NCBI GenBank assembly: GCA_937927415.1
Contig: CALBDS010000001.1
Location: forward strand, 321,371 to 385,370
From: an uncultured Rhodospirillaceae bacterium
Lineage (GTDB): Bacteria > Pseudomonadota > Alphaproteobacteria > Azospirillales > Azospirillaceae
Length of the DNA: 64,000 bases
Direction: 5' to 3'
Positions 25,194-33,882 of the stretch are shown one piece after another. The notes below the pieces were generated by a model that was not told the DNA's origin, searched no databases, and was given only the letters and a program-made list of their open reading frames with translations. The first letter of the stretch is position 1, and each line of letters begins with the position of its first letter. The position numbers and the translations under genes were made by a program.

Positions 25194-26078
25194 ATGACGG
25201 AACCCGGCACCCCCCCGGTCTTGGGCGTGATCGGCGGCAGCGGCGTTTACGACATCGACGGGCTGACCGATACCCGGTGGGTCACGGTGGACTCCCCCTT
25301 CGGCGCGCCGTCGGATGCGCTGCTGACCGGCGTGCTGGGCGGGCAGAAGCTGGTGTTCCTGCCCCGCCACGGCCGTGGCCACCGCATCCCCCCGACCGAG
25401 GTCAATTACCGCGCCAACATCGACGCGCTGAAGCGTCTGGGGGTCACGGAAATCCTGTCGGTGTCGGCGGTGGGGTCGCTGAAGGAGCACCTGCCCCCCG
25501 GCACCTTCGTCATCGCCGACCAGTTCATCGACCGCACCTTCGCCCGCAACAAATCGTTCTTCGGCACCGGGCTGGTGGCCCATGTGGCGCTGGGGCATCC
25601 GGTGTGCGCCCGTCTGGGCGACCGGGTGGAAGAGGTGCTGAAGGCCCAGGATGTGAAGTACCAGCGCGGCGGCACCTATCTGGTGATGGAAGGGCCGCAG
25701 TTCTCCACGCTCGCGGAATCAGAGCTGTACCGGAGCTGGGGGTGCGACGTGATCGGCATGACCAACATGCCGGAAGCCAAATTGGCCCGCGAGGCGGAGA
25801 TGTGCTACGCCACCGTCGCCATGGTCACCGATTACGACTGTTGGCATCCCGAACATGATGCGGTGACCGTGGACGCCATCGTCAAGGTGCTGCTGGGCAA
25901 TGCGGAAACCGCCCGCGGGGTGGTCCGCGGGCTGGCGCCCATGATCGGCGGGCGCACCGCGGCGTGTGAAAAGGGCTGCCACCGCGCCCTGGACAACGCC
26001 ATCATCACCGCCCCCGACAAACGCGACCCGGCCGTCGTCGCCAAACTGGACGCGGTGGCGGGCCGGGTGCTGGGCTGA
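25194..26078 (+). CDS. mtnP: S-methyl-5'-thioadenosine phosphorylase
   Basis: A 294-residue MTA phosphorylase, which splits 5'-methylthioadenosine (a by-product of polyamine and quorum-signal synthesis) to adenine and methylthioribose 1-phosphate for methionine salvage. Motifs: LGVIGGSGVYDIDGL, LPRHGRGHRIPPTEVNYRAN, MEGPQFSTLAESELYRSWG, IGMTNMPEAKLAREAEM and TDYDCWH, the last typical of MTA rather than inosine/guanosine phosphorylases. The start is ATG at 25194 with an AGAGG site; a TTG seven codons upstream is weaker. No other methionine salvage gene is adjacent. A polyamine ABC transporter lies about 31 kb away in the window. Confidence 0.95.
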   Translation: MTEPGTPPVLGVIGGSGVYDIDGLTDTRWVTVDSPFGAPSDALLTGVLGGQKLVFLPRHGRGHRIPPTEVNYRANIDALKRLGVTEILSVSAVGSLKEHLPPGTFVIADQFIDRTFARNKSFFGTGLVAHVALGHPVCARLGDRVEEVLKAQDVKYQRGGTYLVMEGPQFSTLAESELYRSWGCDVIGMTNMPEAKLAREAEMCYATVAMVTDYDCWHPEHDAVTVDAIVKVLLGNAETARGVVRGLAPMIGGRTAACEKGCHRALDNAIITAPDKRDPAVVAKLDAVAGRVLG

Positions 26079-26086
26079 ACGGAAAC

Positions 26087-26110
26087 GGCGCCAGTGATGT
26101 CACTGGCGCC
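26087..26110. terminator. Perfect palindrome between convergent genes, probable terminator
   Basis: GGCGCCAGTGA and TCACTGGCGCC form an exact 11-base-pair inverted repeat around two bases. It starts eight bases after the mtnP stop and covers the stop codon of the small gene on the other strand. No real T-tract follows on either side, so termination efficiency is uncertain. Confidence 0.5.
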
Positions 26111-26318
26111 GAGCGATGATGCCGCTGCGCTGCCGCTGGGGGGATGGGGCGCTCCGCGCCTCCTCCTGCCCGCGGCGGAAGCCTTCGCGCTCGGCGGCGT
26201 CGATGGCGTCGGCCAGTTGCCGTTCGAAACTGCGTTCGGCAACGGGTGAATAAAGATCGATGCGGAACTGTTGTTGAAGGCGCCAGCGCAGAATCTGCGC
26301 ACGCTGCAAAGCCGTCAT
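26100..26318 (-). CDS. Small hypothetical protein
   Basis: A 72-residue charged protein: MTALQRAQILRWRLQQQFRI, then ADAIDAAEREGFRRGQEEAR. It is Arg/Gln-rich and largely helical, with no membrane segment. The start ATG (26316-26318) has a GGGGGCGG stretch upstream. I know no family for it. The coding evidence is moderate: consistent helical heptads and a plausible ribosome binding site, but short length in GC-rich DNA. Confidence 0.4.
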   Translation of the reverse strand: MTALQRAQILRWRLQQQFRIDLYSPVAERSFERQLADAIDAAEREGFRRGQEEARSAPSPQRQRSGIIARRQ

Positions 26319-26452
26319 TCCACCGCCCCCTTTGCTGCTCCAACCCTGACAGCAAGCATGAGCGTGCTGCACCGCAAGAGCAAGGGGCCAAAGGGGACAT
26401 CATCCTGTCCCTTTGTCCGGCTTCTTTATCTGGGCTTGTGCAAACAAGGTAT

Positions 26453-26475
26453 GACCCGATGCCATAGGTCGGGTC
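26453..26475. repeat. Inverted repeat in intergenic region
   Basis: GACCCGA and TCGGGTC (7 of 7) are separated by nine bases, in the gap between two minus-strand small genes. A further TCGGG occurs at about 26491. Could be an operator or an RNA hairpin; no further evidence. Confidence 0.3.
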
Positions 26476-26553
26476 ACTGAAAAGATAAGGTCGGGCTACC
26501 AAAAGCCGGAACGGCACCGATGCGCGGCGGAACCGTTCCGGGAAACGCCGCGG

Positions 26554-26961
26554 TCAGTGGCGGGTGCGGGCCGGGGTCACGTACACGCCGTCCCAATCGA
26601 CGCCGAACAGGGCGTCTTCACCGGCGTCTTCCACCAGATCCTCATACTCGGCGGAATCGATCACGCCGAAGATCGACGCGGTTCCCGACGAATCGAGATC
26701 GCAGGTGATGACCTGATCCGCCACCTCAACCGAGGTGAAGAAGATTTCCGGCAGTTCCATCGCATCCAGTTCGGCCGCCACCCGGCATTCGATCTGATGA
26801 GCGATGAAGGCCGGCATGGCGGCGCGAATCTTGGCCGCCTGGGCGGTCCAGATGATGCGTTGGACCCGTGCGGGGTTCTGATCCTCGACCTCGGACAGGG
26901 ACGGATTGGCGGCCATGGTAATCATTCGGGACATCAGGTTCGAAGAGCTGGACGCGCGCAT
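26554..26961 (-). CDS. Hypothetical acidic protein
   Basis: A 135-residue protein with a very good ribosome binding site (GGAGGT, five bases before ATG at 26961). The first 20 residues are Ser/Met-rich. The middle is helical (RVQRIIWTAQAAKIRAAMP, then AFIAHQIECRVAAELDAM). The C-terminal half is acidic and beta-like (VEVADQVITCDLD, ASIFGVIDSAEYEDLVEDAG). No signal peptide or membrane helix. I recognise no family. The strong start signal and even codon use argue that it is real. It is monocistronic, in a region of small unknown genes. Confidence 0.6.
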   Translation of the reverse strand: MRASSSSNLMSRMITMAANPSLSEVEDQNPARVQRIIWTAQAAKIRAAMPAFIAHQIECRVAAELDAMELPEIFFTSVEVADQVITCDLDSSGTASIFGVIDSAEYEDLVEDAGEDALFGVDWDGVYVTPARTRH

Positions 26962-27128
26962 AATGACCTCCGTTGTAGATGGCCCTAGCGTCAGTCCTAG
27001 GCGGTTAACGGCGGCTTAAGACGGATAGGGGCAGAAGTCGTACCCAAATAGTAGAGGCCCTACGCCCTTACGCAAGGGGTAAAACGAACATTTCTTGAGT
27101 ATTAAGTGATTTTACGGATCCCGCCCGG

Positions 27129-28106
27129 TCACAGCCGGGGCCGCGGGGCCTGGCTCTTGGGCGAGAGGGGCTTCGGCGGCAGGCCTGCCACCGCCTGCTG
27201 TTCGGAATACGCGGCGGCCACCGTCGCGGCAACGCGCGCATTGTCACACACCAGCGCAATATTGGCTTTCAGGCTGTCGCCGCCGGTCAACTCGGCCACC
27301 CGCGCCAGCAGGAAGGGGGTGACCGCCTTGCCGTGGATGCCCTGGCGGTCCGCATCATCCAGCGCGACGGCGATGGCCGCGTCCATGGCCGCGGCGTCGG
27401 CGGCATCGGCCTCCGGCACCGGGTTGGCCAGAACGACGCCCCCGCCCAGCCCCAGGCGCCACTTGATGCCCATGATCCGCGCCACCTCTTCGGCCGTGTC
27501 GCAGCGGTGGCTGACCGCCAGCCCCGACGACCGGGTGTAGAAGGCCGGGAACTCCCCGGTGCCGAATCCCAGCACCGGCACCCCGCGGGTTTCCAGATAT
27601 TCCAGCGTCTTGGGCAGGTCGAGGATCGATTTGGCCCCCGAACACACCACGCAGACGTCGGTGCGTGCCAGCTCCTCCAGATCGGCGGAAATGTCGAAGC
27701 TGGTGTCCGCCCCGCGGTGGACGCCGCCAAGGCCCCCGGTGGCGAACACCGCGATGCCGGCCAGCCGGGCGCCGATCATGGTGGCCGACACCGTGGTCGC
27801 CCCGATGCCGCCGGTCGCCAGCGCCACCGGCAGGTCGCGACGGCTGAGCTTCATCACCGCCGGCCCCTGGGCCAGCCGTTCCAGATCCTCGTCTTCCAGA
27901 CCGATGCGGATGCGCCCGTCCAGCACCGCCACCGTCGCCGGCACCGCCCCGGCATCGCGCACCACCGCTTCCACCCGCCGGGCGGTGGCGAGATTGTCGG
28001 GATAGGGCATGCCGTGGGCGATGATGGTGGATTCCAAGGCGACCACCGGGCGGCGGCGCTGGATGGCATCGGCCACCGCGGGCGTGATGGACAGGAATTC
28101 GTGCAT
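27129..28106 (-). CDS. psuG: Pseudouridine-5'-phosphate glycosidase
   Basis: A 325-residue PsuG, which reversibly splits pseudouridine 5'-phosphate to uracil and ribose 5-phosphate in RNA breakdown. Conserved blocks: VVALESTIIAHGMPYPDNL, LPVALATGGIGATTVSATM, IAVFATGGLGGVHRGADTSF, VVCSGAKSILDLPKTLEYLE (with the catalytic Lys), VLGFGTGEFPAFYTRSSG and the C-terminal NIALVCDNA. The last 25 residues are a variable Pro/Lys/Arg tail. The partner kinase psuK is not next to it, so pseudouridine phosphorylation must be encoded elsewhere. Confidence 0.94.
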   Translation of the reverse strand: MHEFLSITPAVADAIQRRRPVVALESTIIAHGMPYPDNLATARRVEAVVRDAGAVPATVAVLDGRIRIGLEDEDLERLAQGPAVMKLSRRDLPVALATGGIGATTVSATMIGARLAGIAVFATGGLGGVHRGADTSFDISADLEELARTDVCVVCSGAKSILDLPKTLEYLETRGVPVLGFGTGEFPAFYTRSSGLAVSHRCDTAEEVARIMGIKWRLGLGGGVVLANPVPEADAADAAAMDAAIAVALDDADRQGIHGKAVTPFLLARVAELTGGDSLKANIALVCDNARVAATVAAAYSEQQAVAGLPPKPLSPKSQAPRPRL

Positions 28107-28464
28107 CGGGGTGCCGGGGTCAGGAACGTCGCCGCCAGAATGCCCTTACGCCACCCATCGCGCAATGGGCTGGAAAGACCATAACAAAAATGCCCCAAAG
28201 CAAAAGTCATTACAGGGATTAAGGATATGGATGTAAGACAAAATGCCAGTTTCGAAACACCGTCAGATTGGATAGAATAAAAAGAGTGGGCAAGGTGCCG
28301 GATATCCGGACAAAATACAGGGCTATCGGAGTCGGCATTCCTTGAACGGTGCCGCCCGTGACCGCAAACACAATTGTCAGCGACACTGACATATTTCGGT
28401 GCCTGCCCAAAATCTCACTCGGGAAGACGATCCCGCCCCACGGACTGCGGGACCGGAGGACGGT
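28107..28464. other. Intergenic region, relatively AT-rich, no gene seen
   Basis: About 360 bases between divergent psuG and a small plus-strand gene. The part 28180-28320 is distinctly AT-richer than its surroundings and probably contains promoters. TGTCAG-CGACA-CTGACA (28375-28391) is a six-base inverted repeat that could be an operator or hairpin. No RNA gene or protein gene is recognisable. Confidence 0.35.
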
Positions 28465-28665
28465 ATGTTGACGTATCAGGAACTTTTGGCTCAGCGCGCG
28501 GGGCTGGCGCCGCGCAACCGGCAGCGGACCAATCCCGCCACCGACACCACCGAAGAACGGCGAATGGACGCGGTGGGCCGGCGTCTGGCCCGCAACCCGG
28601 CCCTGGCCGCCCGCGTGTCGGAAGCGACGCCGCACGGCACCGACGAAGCGCCGCCCCGGCCGTGA
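28465..28665 (+). CDS. Small hypothetical protein
   Basis: A 66-residue protein with a GGAGGA ribosome binding site just before its ATG. It reads MLTYQELLAQRAGLAPRNRQ followed by a Thr/Arg-rich middle and MDAVGRRLARNPALAARVSE. It is highly basic and probably partly disordered. No family recognised. It is about 100 bases upstream of pdeM on the same strand. Confidence 0.45.
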   Translation: MLTYQELLAQRAGLAPRNRQRTNPATDTTEERRMDAVGRRLARNPALAARVSEATPHGTDEAPPRP

Positions 28666-28767
28666 CCGGACGGCACGCCGGGGGACGATTCTGAACACTC
28701 CCCGGCGGGGGTGGAAACGTGCTAAGGGGCGCGCCTGTTCCCATGCCCGCCCCTGCCCCGTTTTTCG

Positions 28768-29451
28768 ATGATGCCGCCTGCCGCCTTGCGTTTTTATGGT
28801 GTGGACCTGCTGGCCGATCCGGCGGGGGCGTTGCTGTGGCCCGAGGCGGGGCTGATGGCGGTGGCCGACCTGCACCTGGAAAAGGGATCGGCCTTTGCCG
28901 GACGCGGGCGCTTTCTGCCCCCCTATGACACGCGGGTGACCCTGGACCGGCTGGCGGAGGCGCTGGAGCGTCACCGTCCAGCCCGCGTCCTGTGCCTTGG
29001 CGACAGTTTCCACGACCGCACCGCCGGAGGACGGCTGGACCCGGACGACCGGCAGCGGCTGGCGGCCCTGACCACGGCTGTGGACTGGGTGTGGATCACC
29101 GGCAACCACGATCCCGAACCGCCTGTTGGTCTGGGCGGGCGGGTGGTGGACGAGGAACGCATCGGCCCGCTGGTCTTCCGCCACGAATCGCAGCCGGGTG
29201 CGGTGGGGGAGGTGTCGGGACACCTGCATCCGGTCGCCACCGTGCGCCTGCCCGGCCAGACGGTGCGGGAACGCTGCTTCGCCGTGGGCACGGAACGGCT
29301 GCTGCTGCCGGCCTTCGGCGCCTATGCCGGCGGGCTGAACGTCTGTGATCCCGCCTGCGGCACCGTTCTGGGGCCGGTGTTCGAGGTGCATCTGATGGCC
29401 CGCGGCCGCATCCACCGCTTCCCCGCCGCCCGCCTGTCACCCGGACGATAG
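28768..29451 (+). CDS. pdeM: Ligase-associated DNA damage response metallophosphoesterase PdeM
   Basis: A 227-residue calcineurin-like phosphoesterase, the PdeM/MPE component of the ligase-associated repair cluster. Metal-binding motifs are all there: MAVADLHLEKGSAF (DxH), LCLGDSFHD (GDxxHD), ITGNHD, VSGHLHP (GHxHP) and the family-specific LLPAFGAYAGGLNV. The start is uncertain: two adjacent ATG codons (28768 and 28771) lack a clear ribosome binding site. It is on the opposite strand and about 5 kb from the helicase gene and 9 kb from the exonuclease, unlike the compact cluster in other bacteria. Confidence 0.92.
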   Translation: MMPPAALRFYGVDLLADPAGALLWPEAGLMAVADLHLEKGSAFAGRGRFLPPYDTRVTLDRLAEALERHRPARVLCLGDSFHDRTAGGRLDPDDRQRLAALTTAVDWVWITGNHDPEPPVGLGGRVVDEERIGPLVFRHESQPGAVGEVSGHLHPVATVRLPGQTVRERCFAVGTERLLLPAFGAYAGGLNVCDPACGTVLGPVFEVHLMARGRIHRFPAARLSPGR

Positions 29452-29544
29452 GCTGCGGCGGCCCGCTCAGTTACACGTCTTGTTAACGAAGCATAAACTA
29501 TGGTGTTCCCGCCGAATCGTCGAACGGGGGGGAAACGCACGATC

Positions 29545-32500
29545 ATGGCGGTCAGCCGGTTGCGGCGGTTGCTGGTCATCGTCTCGCTTCTGTTCGGTCT
29601 GGCTCTCCTCGCCTATGTGGGCGAGGCGGAGATGCGCACGTCGCGTCTTCAGTCCCGGCTGCTGTCGCTGTTCGCGGCCCAGCTCGATTTCACCCTGCGC
29701 GACGGCCCCAACCCCGATTTCCGCACGCCGGGCCATGGCCCCTATGACGAGCGGCTGGGCTACACCTTCCTGCCCGACATGCTGGCGGCCCTGACCCGCA
29801 GCAGCGGGCCGACGGGCGAACGCCTCTACACCATCGAGCGGCAGTCGGTGCCGACTCCAGCCCTGGACGCCTATATGGCGCTGGGCGGTTTTCCCGCTTA
29901 TCGGGAAAAGACCGCCGCCGGGCTGCTGGTGCGCGGGAAGACGGGCGACCCGCTGTTTTCCGCCCGCTATCCGGCCCGCACCTTCGGCGATTTCGACGCG
30001 GTGCCGGGGCTGGTGGCCGACACGCTGCTGTTCATCGAAAACCGCGAACTGCTGGACGGGGACGAGCCGCGCAGCAACCCGGCGGTGGAATGGGACCGTT
30101 TCGCCGCCGCCGTGCTGGCCCAGCCGCTGAAACACATCGTTCCCGGCGTACGCTCGGCCGGCGGCTCCACCCTGGCGACCCAGATCGAGAAATACCGCCA
30201 TTCCCCCGACGGGCTGACCGACAGCGCCCCGGAAAAACTGCGCCAGATGGTATCGGCCAGCGTCCGCGCCTATCTGGACGGGGAGGACACGACGCAGGCG
30301 CGGCGGCGGATCCTGGTGGATTACCTGAACTCCACCCCCCTGGCCGCCCGCCCCGGCTTCGGCGAGGTCAACGGGCTGGGCGATGGGCTGTGGGCGTGGT
30401 TCGGCACCGATTTCACCGCTGCCATGGCGGCCCTGTCCACCACCCCCGCCGACGACCGCGGGCTGCGGATCAAGGCCCTGGCCTATAAGCAGGTGCTGAG
30501 CCTGCTGCTGGCCCAGCGCCGCCCGGCCTATTACCTGATGAACGACCCGGCGGCGCTGAACCGGCTGGCCGATTCCCACCTGCGGCTGCTGGCGGCGGAG
30601 GGGGTGATCGGTCCCGACCTGCGCGACGCCGCCCTGTCCCTGCCCCTGACCCTGGCCCCGGAAATTCCCGCCGCCGAATCCGCCAGCTTCATCGAGCAGA
30701 AGGCACCCAACGCCATCCGCGCCCGGCTTCTGTCCATGCTGGGGGTGTCGAACCTGTACCAGCTCGACCGGCTGGACCTGACCGTTGACACCACCCTCGA
30801 CAACGCCACCCAGCAGCGGGTGGTGGAGGTGCTGGCCAAGCTGAACGACCCCGCCGTGGCCCAGGAACTGGGGCTGACCGGCGAACGGCTGCTGGACGCC
30901 CGCAACAACGACCTGTCGAAAATCATCTACAGCATCACGCTCTACGAGCGCGGCACGGATGCCAACCTGCTGCGGGTGCAGGCCGACAACCTCGACCAGC
31001 CGCTGGACATCAACGAGGGGGCCAAGCTCGACCTCGGGTCCACCGCCAAGCTGCGCACCCTCATCACCTATCTGGAAATCGTCAGCGAGTTGCACGGGCG
31101 CTACGCCCACCTGTCCCGCTCCCAACTGGCCGAGGTGGAGGAGGAGGCGAACGACCCCCTGACCCGCTGGGCGGCGCAATGGCTGACCACCGCCCCCGAC
31201 CGCGGCCTGCCCGCCATGCTGACCGCGGCCATGGACCGGCGCTATTCCGCCAGCCCATGGGAAACCTTCTTCACCGGTGGCGGGCAGCACACCTTCGTCA
31301 ACTTCAACCCCCAGGACAACGGGCGGATCATGACCCTGACGGAGGCGCTGCGGAACTCCGTCAACCTGCCCTTCATCCGGCTGATGCGCGACGTGGTGCA
31401 GTTCACCATGGCCGACGGCGGCGACGACACGGCGGAGATCCTGCACAACCCCGACCATCCCGCCCGTCAGGCCTATCTGGAGCGTTTCGCCGACAAGGAA
31501 GGGACCGAGTTCCTCAACCGCTTCTACAACGACTATCGCAAGCGCACCCCCGACGACGCGCTGGCCCGCATCGCCAGCCGCACCCGGCCGGTGCCGCACC
31601 GGCTGGCCACCGTCTTCCGCACCGTGCGGCCCGACGCCGGGATGGCGGAGTTCGCCGCCTTCCTGCGCGGCCGTCTGCCCACGGCATCCTTGAGCGACGG
31701 CGATCTGGCCGGTCTGTACGGCAAATACGGCCCCGGTCGTTTCAATCTGAACGATCTGGGCTACATCGCCCGCCTGCACCCGCTGGAACTGTGGGTGGCG
31801 GCCTATCTGCAAAAGCACCCCACCGCCACGCGGGCCGAGGTGCTGGCCGCCTCCTCCGACTCGCGGCAGGAAAGCTACCGCTGGCTGTTCAAAAAGGGCA
31901 CCGCTGCCCAGAACACCCGCATCCGCATCGAGATGGAGGAGGAGGCGTTCCGCCGCATCGCCGCCGCGTGGCAGAAGCTGGGCTATCCGTTCGAAAGCCT
32001 GGTCCCCTCCTACGCCACCGCCATCGGCAGTTCCGCCGACCGCCCCGCCGCCCTGGCCGAGTTGATGGGCATCATCCTCAACGACGGGCTGCGGCTGCCC
32101 ACGGTGCGGGTGCGCTCGCTGCACTTCGCCGCCGACACGCCCTATGAAACCGTGGTCGGGCTGGGACCGCTGGAAAGCCGCCGGGTGCTGTCACCGGACA
32201 TCTGCGCCACCGTTCGCCGCGCCCTGACCGACGTGGTGCAGAACGGCACCGCCCGGCGCGTGTGGGGTAGTTTCAAGGATGCCAACGGCCAGCCCCTGCC
32301 CATGGGCGGCAAGACCGGCACCGGCGACCAGCGGTTCGACCGCTACGGCCCCGGCGGCGTGCTGCTGGAATCCCGGGCGGTGGCCCGCACCGCCACCTTC
32401 GTCTTTTTCATCGGCGACCGTTTCTTCGGCACCATGACCGCCTTCGTCCAGGGGGCGGAGGCCGACAACTACCGCTTCACCAGCGCCCTGCCCGCCCAGT

Positions 32501-32619
32501 TGCTGAAAAGCCTGGCCCCGGCGCTGGAACCCCTCATCACGCCCCCGCCGCCGGATGCCCGGCCCCCCGCCGCCGCCCGCGTCGGCGAGGAAGCCGCCCG
32601 CCCCGCCGCCGAGTTGTGA
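29545..32619 (+). CDS. Class A penicillin-binding protein (transglycosylase/transpeptidase), divergent
   Basis: A 1024-residue bifunctional peptidoglycan synthase. An N-terminal membrane anchor (LLVIVSLLFGLALLAYVG, residues about 10-27) precedes a GT51 transglycosylase domain: DTLLFIENRELLD (catalytic Glu near residue 163) and GGSTLATQIEKY. The transpeptidase has LGSTAKLRTLI (SxxK, Ser near 498), NSVNLPF (SxN, near 604) and GGKTGTGDQ (KTG, near 923). The Pro/Ala-rich C-terminus is likely disordered. The GT51 motifs diverge from PBP1a/1b, and about 300 residues between SxN and KTG are unusual. The start ATG at 29545 follows a G-rich stretch; ATG at 29500 adds 15 residues. It lies 93 bases after pdeM. 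Confidence 0.85.
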   Translation: MAVSRLRRLLVIVSLLFGLALLAYVGEAEMRTSRLQSRLLSLFAAQLDFTLRDGPNPDFRTPGHGPYDERLGYTFLPDMLAALTRSSGPTGERLYTIERQSVPTPALDAYMALGGFPAYREKTAAGLLVRGKTGDPLFSARYPARTFGDFDAVPGLVADTLLFIENRELLDGDEPRSNPAVEWDRFAAAVLAQPLKHIVPGVRSAGGSTLATQIEKYRHSPDGLTDSAPEKLRQMVSASVRAYLDGEDTTQARRRILVDYLNSTPLAARPGFGEVNGLGDGLWAWFGTDFTAAMAALSTTPADDRGLRIKALAYKQVLSLLLAQRRPAYYLMNDPAALNRLADSHLRLLAAEGVIGPDLRDAALSLPLTLAPEIPAAESASFIEQKAPNAIRARLLSMLGVSNLYQLDRLDLTVDTTLDNATQQRVVEVLAKLNDPAVAQELGLTGERLLDARNNDLSKIIYSITLYERGTDANLLRVQADNLDQPLDINEGAKLDLGSTAKLRTLITYLEIVSELHGRYAHLSRSQLAEVEEEANDPLTRWAAQWLTTAPDRGLPAMLTAAMDRRYSASPWETFFTGGGQHTFVNFNPQDNGRIMTLTEALRNSVNLPFIRLMRDVVQFTMADGGDDTAEILHNPDHPARQAYLERFADKEGTEFLNRFYNDYRKRTPDDALARIASRTRPVPHRLATVFRTVRPDAGMAEFAAFLRGRLPTASLSDGDLAGLYGKYGPGRFNLNDLGYIARLHPLELWVAAYLQKHPTATRAEVLAASSDSRQESYRWLFKKGTAAQNTRIRIEMEEEAFRRIAAAWQKLGYPFESLVPSYATAIGSSADRPAALAELMGIILNDGLRLPTVRVRSLHFAADTPYETVVGLGPLESRRVLSPDICATVRRALTDVVQNGTARRVWGSFKDANGQPLPMGGKTGTGDQRFDRYGPGGVLLESRAVARTATFVFFIGDRFFGTMTAFVQGAEADNYRFTSALPAQLLKSLAPALEPLITPPPPDARPPAAARVGEEAARPAAEL

Positions 32620-32702
32620 TCCGATCAATCCCCTTGGCGAACACCGCAGTTCTGCGCTAGGGTTCTCGCGATCAACACCGGCGTCCAAGGGATCCGCATC
32701 CC

Positions 32703-33104
32703 GTGTCCACCCGCTCCCCTGTCCAGCGCGTCCGCCGCTTCGGCCTTTTGGCCGGGGCGTTGGCGTTCCTGTGTCAGGTGATGGCCTGGACCCTGCTGAT
32801 GCCCGCCGCGATGGTGCAGGCGGGAACCATTCCCATCTGCACCGCCGAGGGGATCATCCTGGTCGCCGTCGATGACAACGGCGACCGCCTGCCCGACAGC
32901 CAGCCGCCGGAAAAGGGCACCACGGCCGCCATGGCCTGCCCCCTGTGTCCGCTGATCGCCGGTACGGCCCCGCCCCCGGCACCCATCGCCGCCCCCCTGC
33001 CCGCCGAAATCGGCCGGCACATGCCGCAGGTCCTGCCCGGCGCCTTTGTCGCGGCCGGCTGGTTCCTGTCCAGCGTCCAGGCGCGGGCACCCCCGGCGGC
33101 CTGA
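32703..33104 (+). CDS. DUF2946 family protein
   Basis: A 133-residue protein with a GTG start. The N-terminus RFGLLAGALAFLCQVMAWTL is a signal or membrane anchor. The DUF2946 hallmarks follow: IPICTAEGIILVAVDDNGDR and the CxxC of MACPLCPLIAG. The C-terminal part is proline-rich with a second hydrophobic stretch (GAFVAAGWFLSS). DUF2946 proteins often sit beside copper uptake or handling genes, and here a PCu(A)C chaperone gene follows. A role in periplasmic copper handling is an inference from that context and the CxxC. Confidence 0.75.
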   Translation: MSTRSPVQRVRRFGLLAGALAFLCQVMAWTLLMPAAMVQAGTIPICTAEGIILVAVDDNGDRLPDSQPPEKGTTAAMACPLCPLIAGTAPPPAPIAAPLPAEIGRHMPQVLPGAFVAAGWFLSSVQARAPPAA

Positions 33105-33379
33105 GCGGCACTCCTCGCCTGTTTCGTCCACGGCATGCGATTCCCCAGACGCTTTTGAGGAAGGGTGTCTGAACGGAGTCTCTTCTCCGGGCGTTTTGCA
33201 AGGCGGGTGTCCGCTTTCCCCAGACCATTCCCGGCCTCTCCCGCGGCTGCGCGGCCCGGCCGAGCACACCAAGCCACCTCCACGCCGGGAGTCCGCGAAA
33301 CCACGCGGACCTGCAAGCGGAAAGGATGGCATGGCCGCACCCCCGCATACCCTTTTCTTTTGTCTGACGGAGTTTTCCC

Positions 33380-33874
33380 ATGATCCGCATGGCTGGCGCC
33401 GCCCTCGTGGGCGCCCTTCTCGCCGTTTCGGCTCCCGCCTTCGCCCATGAATACACGCAAGGCCCGATCCACATCGGCCATCCCTGGGCACGCGCCACCG
33501 CTCCGTCGGCCCCCAACGGGGCGGCCTATCTCAGCCTCACCACCACCGGCCCCGCCGATGCCCTGGTTTCCGCCACCACGCCCGCGGCAAAGAAGGCGGA
33601 GCTGCACACCCATCTGCACGAAAACGGCGTCATGAAGATGCGGCCCGTGGAAAACATCCCCGTGGCCCCCGGCGCACCCGCCACGCTGCAGCCGGGCGGG
33701 CTGCACATCATGCTGTTCGGTCTGGAAAAGCCGCTGACCGCCGGCACCAAGTTCCCGCTGACCCTCACCTTCCAACAGGCGGGCACCATCACCGTCGATG
33801 TGCAGGTGGAAGCCGCCGGGGCCAGCGGGGAAGCGCAAGGGCACCAGCATGGGGGGGAGCATAAGGCGCAGTGA
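33380..33874 (+). CDS. Periplasmic PCu(A)C copper chaperone
   Basis: A 164-residue secreted copper chaperone of the PCu(A)C family, which delivers Cu(I) to cytochrome c oxidase assembly. The signal peptide is AGAALVGALLAVSAPAFA. The copper site is recognisable: ELHTHLHENGVMKMRPVE (His and Met ligands) and GLHIMLFGL (HxM). IHIGHPWARATAPSAPNGAAY marks the start of the fold. The C-terminal tail is His/Gly-rich (GHQHGGEHK) and may bind extra metal. The ribosome binding site is GGAG. It follows the DUF2946 gene after 275 bases with no other gene. Confidence 0.93.
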   Translation: MIRMAGAALVGALLAVSAPAFAHEYTQGPIHIGHPWARATAPSAPNGAAYLSLTTTGPADALVSATTPAAKKAELHTHLHENGVMKMRPVENIPVAPGAPATLQPGGLHIMLFGLEKPLTAGTKFPLTLTFQQAGTITVDVQVEAAGASGEAQGHQHGGEHKAQ

Positions 33875-33882
33875 AGACCAAA

